54,583 nt of DNA, taken from Burkholderiaceae bacterium. Lineage in GTDB: Bacteria > Pseudomonadota > Gammaproteobacteria > Burkholderiales > Burkholderiaceae_C. Under the pieces are notes generated by a model. That model ran no database searches and was not told the DNA's origin. It worked only from the letters and a program-made list of their open reading frames with translations. Below are positions 49,797 through 54,583 of this stretch, piece after piece. The position numbers and the translations under genes were made by a program. Numbering within the stretch: position 1 is the first letter of the stretch; each line of letters starts with the position of its first letter. The stretch is from positions 4,207 to 58,789 of the forward strand of contig JAGOPK010000023.1 in NCBI GenBank assembly GCA_017992055.1. The letters run 5' to 3'.

Positions 49797-50315
49797 GTGG
49801 TCGCACGACGCCTGCTGCTGGCCGCGGCCGGCCCGGCCCTGCTGGGTTCGCTGCTGGGTTCGCTGCTGGGCGGCTGCGGTTTCGCGCTGCGTGCCGAGCC
49901 CGAGCTGCCGTTCACCCGCATCGCCCTGGTCGGCTTTGCGCCGCGCTCGCCGCTGGCCACCGAGCTGCGCGAGCGACTGCTGGCGCGCGACGTGCAGGTG
50001 CTGGAATCGCCGGCCCAGGCCGAGGTGGTGCTGCGCGTGCTGGAGGACCGGCGCGAAAAAAGCGTGGTCGCCTCCACCGCCGCCGGCCAGGTGCGTGAAC
50101 TGCAGCTGCGCGTGCGCCTGGTCTTTCGCATCGAAAACGCCGCCGGGCGACCGCTGGCCGAGGCCGCCGAGCTGCTGCTGCAGCGCGACATGAGCACCAG
50201 CGAACGCTATGCGCTGGCCAAGCAGCAGGAAGAGGCCGAGCTTTACACGGCCATGCAGACCGACATCGTGCTGCAGGTGCTGCGCAGACTGGCGCGGGCC
50301 ACGCCGGGGCGGTGA
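49797..50315 (+). CDS. lptE: LPS-assembly lipoprotein LptE
   Basis: A 172-residue lipoprotein starting at GTG 49797. The signal ends at the lipobox LLGGC (about residue 28), followed by GFALR, the typical LptE start, and the VVLRVLEDRREKSV and YTAMQTDIVLQVLRRL segments. LptE plugs the LptD barrel and helps insert lipopolysaccharide in the outer membrane. The signal peptide contains a tandem 12-nt repeat (LLGS units, 49839-49873). It lies between leuS and holA, the usual order. Confidence 0.9.
   Translation: MVARRLLLAAAGPALLGSLLGSLLGGCGFALRAEPELPFTRIALVGFAPRSPLATELRERLLARDVQVLESPAQAEVVLRVLEDRREKSVVASTAAGQVRELQLRVRLVFRIENAAGRPLAEAAELLLQRDMSTSERYALAKQQEEAELYTAMQTDIVLQVLRRLARATPGR
49839..49873 (+). 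repeat. Tandem 12-nt repeat in the lptE signal sequence
   Basis: CTGCTGGGTTCG occurs twice and is followed by a partial third copy (CTGCTGGGCGG), encoding LLGS-LLGS-LLGG up to the lipobox Cys. In-frame copy change would lengthen or shorten the hydrophobic core of the signal peptide. Confidence 0.8.
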
Positions 50316-50352
50316 CAATCGGGGGCCGCTGCCTCCCTTTATCCGCCGCCGC

Positions 50353-51450
50353 ATGCAACTGCGCCCCGACCAGATCGACGCCCACCTCGCCCGCGGCCTG
50401 AAGCCCTTGTACACGGTGCATGGCGACGAGCCGCTGCTGGCCCAGGAGGCCGCCGATGCGGTGCGCGCCGCGGCCCGCGCCGCCGGCCACACCGAGCGCA
50501 CGGTGTTCACCGTCAGCGGCGCGCATTTCGACTGGTCGGCCGTGCTGGCCGCGGCCCAGGCCATGAGCCTGTTTGCCGAGCGCCAGCTGATCGAGATCCG
50601 CATTCCCGGCGGCAAGCCGGGCAAGGACGGCTCGGAGGCGCTGCAGCGCTATTGCGAAGGTCTGTCCGACGATGTCGTGACCCTGGTGCACCTGCCGCGG
50701 CTGGACCGCCAGCAGCAGCAGTCGGCCTGGTTCACCGCGCTCGATGCGGCCGGCGTCAGCCTGCGCGTCGATCCGGTCGAGCGCCGCGCGCTGCCGCAGT
50801 GGATCGCCCAGCGCCTGGCCCGCCAGGGCCAGCATGTGCAGGACGGCGAGGTCGGCGTGCAGACGCTGGCGTTTTTTGCCGACCGGGTCGAAGGCAATCT
50901 GCTGGCCGCCCATCAAGAGCTGCAAAAGCTGGCCCTGCTCTACCCGGCCGGCACGCTGAGCTTCGAGCAGGTGGAAGCCGCGGTGCTCAACGTCGCGCGC
51001 TACGACGTGTTCAAGCTCAGCGAGGCGGTGCTGGCCGGCCAGACCGCGCGTGTGCTGCGCATGCTGGACGGCCTGCGCGCCGAGGGCGAGGCCGCGGTGC
51101 TGGTGCACTGGAGCCTGGCCGAGGACATCCGCGCGCTCAAGCGCGTGAAGGACGCGCTGGCCGGCGGCAAGCCGCTGCCGATGGCCTTCAACGAGAACCG
51201 CGTCTGGGGCGTCAAGCAGCGCCTGTTCGAGCGTGTGCTGCCGCTGCTGGCCGAGCACCAGCTGGCGCACCTGGTCGAGTCGGCCAGCGTCTGCGACGGC
51301 ATCGTCAAGGGCCTCAAGCACCCGGCCTGGCCGCTGGAGCCCTGGGATGCGCTGCGCCGCCTGGCACTGATGCTGGTGCAGGCGGTGGATGCGCCGCCGG
51401 CGCCACGCGGGCGGGCGGCCATCGTCAGGCGCCTGGCACTGGAAGCCTGA
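50353..51450 (+). CDS. holA: DNA polymerase III subunit delta
   Basis: A 365-residue protein with the HolA pattern: MQLRPDQIDAHLARGLKPLY, then TVHGDEPLLAQEAADAVRAAA, FAERQLIEIRIPGGKPGKDG and GLKHPAWPLEPWDALRRLAL at the end. Delta opens the beta sliding clamp as part of the clamp loader in chromosome replication. ATG 50353 is used, although the open frame extends upstream into lptE. It converges on the DUF1992 gene across a triple 11-bp repeat. Confidence 0.94.
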   Translation: MQLRPDQIDAHLARGLKPLYTVHGDEPLLAQEAADAVRAAARAAGHTERTVFTVSGAHFDWSAVLAAAQAMSLFAERQLIEIRIPGGKPGKDGSEALQRYCEGLSDDVVTLVHLPRLDRQQQQSAWFTALDAAGVSLRVDPVERRALPQWIAQRLARQGQHVQDGEVGVQTLAFFADRVEGNLLAAHQELQKLALLYPAGTLSFEQVEAAVLNVARYDVFKLSEAVLAGQTARVLRMLDGLRAEGEAAVLVHWSLAEDIRALKRVKDALAGGKPLPMAFNENRVWGVKQRLFERVLPLLAEHQLAHLVESASVCDGIVKGLKHPAWPLEPWDALRRLALMLVQAVDAPPAPRGRAAIVRRLALEA

Positions 51451-51462
51451 GCCCGGCCGCGC

Positions 51463-51495
51463 GCCGGCTCACAGCCGGCTCACAGCCGGCTCACA
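51463..51495. repeat. Triple 11-bp tandem repeat with stop codons in all three minus-strand frames
   Basis: GCCGGCTCACA occurs three times exactly. Each copy carries TCA, i.e. TGA on the minus strand, at 51469, 51480 and 51491. Because the unit is 11 bp, the three stops fall in three different reading frames at the end of the DUF1992 gene. Confidence 0.9.
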
Positions 51496-51897
51496 GCCTG
51501 CCACTGGCGCGCAGGCCCTCCAGGCGCAGCGCCAGCAGCTGCTCCCCAGCTCGGCCAGCTTCTGCTGCAAGGCCTGGCGCTCGGCACTGCCCTCGGCAAG
51601 CGCCTCCAGCTGCTGGCGCAGCGCGGCGCGCTGCTGGAACAGCTCCAGCTCTGGCGGCGCCACGCCGGCGTTCTTCAGGATCTTGAACGGCAGGCGGAAC
51701 TCGGCCGGCGTCTCGTTGTAGCCCTCGGCCTCGGCCATCGGCTTGCCCCAGCTCTGCGCGCTCTGCAGCTCGCCCGAGCGGCGGGCCTGCTCCAGCGCAT
51801 CGGCGATCTGCTGGTCCTGGCTGCGCAGCTCGGCGACGCGGCGCTTGCGGCGCTCGCTGCCCTCGGGCGAGGGGTCTGGCGGGTCAATAACCGGCAT
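51469..51897 (-). CDS. DUF1992 (DnaJ-associated type) small protein, probably frameshifted at its C-terminus
   Basis: A 142-residue product as read. Residues about 20-75 match DUF1992: IADALEQARRSGEL, GKPMAEAEGY and FRLPFKILKNAGVAPPELEL. The helical tail QRAALRQQLEALAEGSAERQ continues normally up to KLAEL, then becomes a Cys/Trp-rich string unlike the rest. Changing frame by one base in the run of four C at 51544-51547 restores a helical end (EQLLALRLEGLRASGRL) and a stop at 51491. So this copy looks frameshifted, by mutation or sequencing error. The start overlaps the preceding dehydrogenase gene by 14 nt. Function is unknown. Confidence 0.7.
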   Translation of the reverse strand: MPVIDPPDPSPEGSERRKRRVAELRSQDQQIADALEQARRSGELQSAQSWGKPMAEAEGYNETPAEFRLPFKILKNAGVAPPELELFQQRAALRQQLEALAEGSAERQALQQKLAELGSSCWRCAWRACAPVAGCEPAVSRL

Positions 51898-52825
51898 CGC
51901 GGGCGACCAGGTTGTGCAGCGGCCGGCCCTCGGCCAGGGTCTGGATGTTGGCCGCGGCAATGCCGGCGGCGGTGCGGGCATCGGTCTGCGCCGCGGCATG
52001 CGGCAACACCGTCACCTGCGGATGGCGCCAGTAGGCATGGCCGGCCGGTAGCGGCTCGGTGTGGAACACATCCAGCACGGCATGGCCGATGTGGCCGGTG
52101 TCCAGCGCCGCCAGCAGGTCGTCGTCGACCACATGGGCGCCACGCGCCAGGTTCACCAGGCCGGCGCCGCGCGGCAGCCGCGCCAGCAGGCAGGCGTCGA
52201 TCAGGCCGCGGGTGTCGGGCGTCAGCGGCAGCAGGTTGACCAGCACGCGGGCGCCGGCCAGCGCCTGGTGCAGGCCTTGTTCTCCGTGGACGGCCAGCAG
52301 TCCATCGCCAAGCGCCGCGCCGGCGCTGCGCCGCCACACGCTGACCGGGTAGCCGTTGGCCGCCAGCCGGCGTGCCACCGTGCCGCCCATCTGGCCGCCG
52401 CCCAGCACCAGCACCGCACACTCGTCGGCGCGGCTCTGGCCATGCGGCTGCCAGCGCGCGGCGGCCTGGTGGCGGGCATAGGCGAAAAAGCCGCGGTGCA
52501 GGGCCAGCACGGCCCACAGCGCGGTCTCGGCCATGGCCTGGTTCATCGCCGGATCGACCATGCGCGCCACCGGCACGCCGGCCGGCAGCGTGGCATCGGC
52601 CAGCAGGCGGTCGACGCCGGCCCACAGGCTCTGGATCAGGCGCAGATTCGGCAGGCCGGCCAGGCTGCCGGGCGGCGGGTTGGCGACGATGGCGGCGTCG
52701 ATCGACTCTGGGCTCAGGCCGTCGCGCGACAGCAGCAGGCGATGGCCAGGCAGCACGCGGCCCAGCTCGTCGGCCCAGCGCGCCTGCTCGGCGGCCCCGA
52801 AACTGCCCAGCAGCAGCAGGTTCAT
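51884..52825 (-). CDS. D-2-hydroxyacid dehydrogenase (GhrA-like glyoxylate/hydroxypyruvate reductase)
   Basis: A 313-residue enzyme with the NAD(P) motif VLGGGQMGGTVA at about residues 139-150 and the catalytic Arg (NLARGAHV), Glu (FHTEPLP) and His (LPHAAAQT). Its length and short N-terminal domain match GhrA, which reduces glyoxylate and hydroxypyruvate with NADPH. The ATG overlaps the stop of the pncC gene by 1 codon (ATGA). Other alpha-keto acids are possible substrates. It is in a minus-strand run with pncC, pgpA and thiL. Confidence 0.87.
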   Translation of the reverse strand: MNLLLLGSFGAAEQARWADELGRVLPGHRLLLSRDGLSPESIDAAIVANPPPGSLAGLPNLRLIQSLWAGVDRLLADATLPAGVPVARMVDPAMNQAMAETALWAVLALHRGFFAYARHQAAARWQPHGQSRADECAVLVLGGGQMGGTVARRLAANGYPVSVWRRSAGAALGDGLLAVHGEQGLHQALAGARVLVNLLPLTPDTRGLIDACLLARLPRGAGLVNLARGAHVVDDDLLAALDTGHIGHAVLDVFHTEPLPAGHAYWRHPQVTVLPHAAAQTDARTAAGIAAANIQTLAEGRPLHNLVARDAGY

Positions 52826-53367
52826 CAGCGGCTCCCCGGCGTGGCCGCCAGCCGCGGCACGCGCTGCAGCAGGCCCTGCAGCGCACAGGCCACGGTGGCC
52901 TGGCGCACCGCGGCGCGGTCACCGGCAAAGTGCTGCTGCAGGGCCTCGCTGTGCAGGCTGCCGGCGCCATCGACCCAGGCCCAGGCCAGCCAGACCAGGC
53001 CCACCGGCTTGGCCGCGCTGCCCCCGCCCGGGCCGGCAATTCCGGTCACCGCCACCGCCAGCCGGGCACGGCCGTGGGTGGCCGCCAGCGCGCCGGCGGC
53101 CATGGCCCGCGCCACCGGCTCGCTGACCGCGCCATGGGCCTCGATCAGCGCTGCCGGCACGCCCAGCAGCTCGCTCTTGGCGGCATTGCTGTAGCTGACG
53201 ATGCCGCGCTCGAACCAGTCGCTGGAGCCGGCCAGGTCGGTGCAGGCGGCGGCGATCAGGCCGCCGGTGCAGCTTTCGGCGGTGGCCATCATCGCCGGCA
53301 CGGCGCGCAGCGCATCGGCCAGGGCCTCGACCAGGGCCTCCACCGGGGACGGGTTGACGGGATTCAT
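52825..53367 (-). CDS. pncC: CinA-family nicotinamide-nucleotide amidohydrolase
   Basis: A 180-residue protein equal to the C-terminal CinA domain: [21 protein letters not shown], then [14 protein letters not shown] and [21 protein letters not shown] (in parts). The catalytic Ser is in the AESCTGG motif. It hydrolyses nicotinamide mononucleotide to nicotinate mononucleotide in NAD recycling. The N-terminal domain of full CinA is absent, as in proteobacterial PncC. It overlaps pgpA and the dehydrogenase gene by 4 and 1-3 nt, so the four genes form an operon. Confidence 0.92.
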   Translation of the reverse strand: MNPVNPSPVEALVEALADALRAVPAMMATAESCTGGLIAAACTDLAGSSDWFERGIVSYSNAAKSELLGVPAALIEAHGAVSEPVARAMAAGALAATHGRARLAVAVTGIAGPGGGSAAKPVGLVWLAWAWVDGAGSLHSEALQQHFAGDRAAVRQATVACALQGLLQRVPRLAATPGSR

Positions 53368-53966
53368 GGCCACCACACTTTCCACAGCGCCAACACCAGC
53401 AGGGTGCACAGCGCCGCCACCAGGTCGTCGAACAGGATGCCGAAGCCCTCGCGCCAGCCGATGGCCGTGCCGGGCCGGCGCTTGAAGCGCTGGTCGGCCC
53501 AGCCCACCGGCCCGGGCTTGACCGCATCGAAGAAGCGGAACAGGCCGAAGGCCGCCGCCTGCAGCCACAGCGAGGCCGGCATCAGCAGCCACAGCACCAG
53601 CCAGAAGGCCAGCACCTCGTCCCAGACGATGGCGCCGGGGTCGGCCACGTCCAGGTGCTGGGCGGTGCGCGTGCAGGCCCACCAGCCGACGAAGAACGAG
53701 GCCGCCAGCAGCGCCGCCCAGGCGGCCTCGCCGACCCAGGGCCGCAGCGCGGCAAAAGCCGCCCAGGCCCACAGCGTGCCCACCGTGCCCGGCGCCCAGG
53801 GCGACAGGCCGCTGCCAAAGCCCAGCGCGATGCAATGCGCCAGGTGGCGGCGCATGAAACGCGCGCTGGCGCGCTGCGGGCCGGGTGGTGGGCCGGGTGG
53901 TGGGCCGGGCGGAGGGTCGACCGGTGCGGCCAGCGGCGCCGGATCGCCGTCCATCGTGGGGTCCAT
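53364..53966 (-). CDS. pgpA: Phosphatidylglycerophosphatase A
   Basis: A 200-residue membrane protein with the PgpA core: [22 protein letters not shown], then [15 protein letters not shown] and [40 protein letters not shown] (in parts); DE and DD acidic pairs bind metal. It removes phosphate from phosphatidylglycerophosphate, giving phosphatidylglycerol. The N-terminus has an extra Pro/Gly-rich stretch with three PPPG units encoded by a tandem 12-nt repeat. Start ATG 53966 or 53954. It lies 9 nt after thiL. Confidence 0.92.
   Translation of the reverse strand: MDPTMDGDPAPLAAPVDPPPGPPPGPPPGPQRASARFMRRHLAHCIALGFGSGLSPWAPGTVGTLWAWAAFAALRPWVGEAAWAALLAASFFVGWWACTRTAQHLDVADPGAIVWDEVLAFWLVLWLLMPASLWLQAAAFGLFRFFDAVKPGPVGWADQRFKRRPGTAIGWREGFGILFDDLVAALCTLLVLALWKVWWP
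53878..53913 (-). repeat. Tandem 12-nt repeat encoding PPPG units in PgpA
   Basis: GGGCCGGGTGGT is repeated twice and followed by a variant GGGCCGGGCGGA (plus-strand reading). On the minus strand it encodes [13 protein letters not shown] in the soluble N-terminal tail of PgpA. Confidence 0.85.
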
Positions 53967-53975
53967 CGTCGCCGT

Positions 53976-54583
53976 TCAGGCCTGGAAGTGGTCGAAGCCG
54001 CGCCAGTGCGGGGCCAGCGGCCGGCCATCGGCATCGAGCAGGCGCTGGCCGGCCTCGGCCTCGATGCGGCCGATGCGGCGCACGCCGACACCGGCGCTGG
54101 CCGCGGCGGCCTGCACGGCGGCGTCGGCGCCGGCCGGCGCGGTGAACAGCAGCTCGTAGTCGTCGCCGCCGGCCAGCGAATACTCGCGGCGCTGCGCCAG
54201 CGGCAGCGCCGCCAGTTCGGCGCTCAGCGGCAGCGCATCGGCCTGCACGGTGGCACCCACGCCCGAGCGCGCCAGAATGTGGCCCAGGTCGCCGACCAGG
54301 CCGTCGCTGACGTCGATGGCCGCCGTGGCCAGGCCGCGCAGGGCCAGGCCCAGGGCCAGGCGCGGCTGCGGCAGCTCCATCGCCCGGCGCACGCGCTCGA
54401 AGCCGTCGCCGGACAAGGCCACATGGCCGCGGAACACCTCCAGCGCCAGCCGCGCGTCGCCGATGCCGCCGCCCAGCGGGTGGCTGACCCACAGGCCGTC
54501 GCCGGGCCGCGCGCCGTCGCGGCGCAGGGCCTGGCCCGGCGGCAGCTCGCCGAACACCGTGATGCACAGGTTCAGCGGCCCGG
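53976..54583 (-). CDS. thiL: Thiamine-monophosphate kinase, truncated by window edge
   Basis: The C-terminal part of about 202 residues; the frame is open through the right edge, so the N-terminus with the first metal-binding residues lies outside. Visible are [10 protein letters not shown] at the edge, [16 protein letters not shown], the [16 protein letters not shown] motif with metal-binding Asp, and [15 protein letters not shown], all typical of ThiL. The enzyme phosphorylates thiamine monophosphate to the active diphosphate cofactor. It is followed after 9 nt by pgpA, the classical thiL-pgpA pair. Confidence 0.95.
   Translation of the reverse strand, partial: GPLNLCITVFGELPPGQALRRDGARPGDGLWVSHPLGGGIGDARLALEVFRGHVALSGDGFERVRRAMELPQPRLALGLALRGLATAAIDVSDGLVGDLGHILARSGVGATVQADALPLSAELAALPLAQRREYSLAGGDDYELLFTAPAGADAAVQAAAASAGVGVRRIGRIEAEAGQRLLDADGRPLAPHWRGFDHFQA

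Overview
The window is very GC-rich and gene-dense, with many ATGA/GTGA/TGATG start-stop overlaps, no tRNA or rRNA gene, no insertion sequence and no CRISPR array that I can see. Gene families and order point to a betaproteobacterium of the order Burkholderiales, probably from the Rubrivivax/Leptothrix/Ideonella/Sphaerotilus side. The main evidence is the block hpf-ptsN-hprK-fur-bamE-dapB-exbB/exbD-leuS-lptE-holA, the thiL-pgpA-pncC run, yhdP divergent from glnE, and -10 boxes of the form TARAMT followed by GCCGC. The assignment is inference from synteny.

Layout. (1) 1-5075: the tail of a hemerythrin-like protein, a MurU-type nucleotidyltransferase, an MHYT-GGDEF-EAL c-di-GMP protein, a small exported protein and a UbiH-family hydroxylase. 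(2) 5080-9452: a PQQ-dependent alcohol dehydrogenase operon (dehydrogenase, cytochrome c, periplasmic binding protein, i.e. a XoxF-G-J-like set) with a divergent GAF-PAS-Fis regulator. The dehydrogenase has the extra Asp typical of lanthanide-dependent enzymes. A PAS-GGDEF-EAL gene follows. (3) 11778-17365: a fructose-type ABC importer operon (frcB, frcC, frcA, an RbsD/FucU mutarotase gene and a ROK repressor) divergent from a PfkB-family fructokinase, with a 25-bp near-palindrome between them. (4) 17386-24130: a Nit-type amidase and yhdP, normally neighbours, separated here by a lone AtpE-like subunit c, a four-helix membrane protein and an XRE/MmyB-type regulator. (5) 24254-31375: glnE, a rhombosortase, a GST, an orphan NuoB-like protein, an AraC regulator, a di-iron acyl-ACP-desaturase-like protein and an exported glutathione peroxidase. 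(6) 31701-38734: an eight-gene, tightly overlapped lipid-modification operon (flavin oxidoreductase, DUF1365, CFA-synthase-like methyltransferase, chalcone-isomerase-like protein, GPH-type transporter, DUF3833 lipoprotein, SDR, NTF2-like). It resembles the singlet-oxygen/furan-fatty-acid gene set of Rhodobacter. (7) 38754-41544: a TonB-domain protein, CorA with a structured leader, and two response regulators without a kinase. (8) 41969-54583: conserved housekeeping genes, ending in a thiL cut by the window edge.

How the genes work together. Region 2 should oxidise an alcohol in the periplasm and pass electrons to its own cytochrome. Region 3 imports and phosphorylates fructose under ROK control. 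Region 6 probably remodels unsaturated membrane acyl chains, perhaps with the neighbouring di-iron protein and peroxidase as part of an oxidative-stress response. Region 8 combines nitrogen-PTS signalling (ptsN, hprK), ribosome hibernation (hpf), outer-membrane assembly (bamE, lptE), lysine synthesis (dapB) and DNA replication (holA). The most interesting points are the predicted lanthanide-dependent dehydrogenase operon, the lipid-modification cluster, the stand-alone copies of respiratory-complex subunits (NuoB-like, AtpE-like), and short tandem repeats that place stop codons in successive frames at three tail-to-tail gene junctions.
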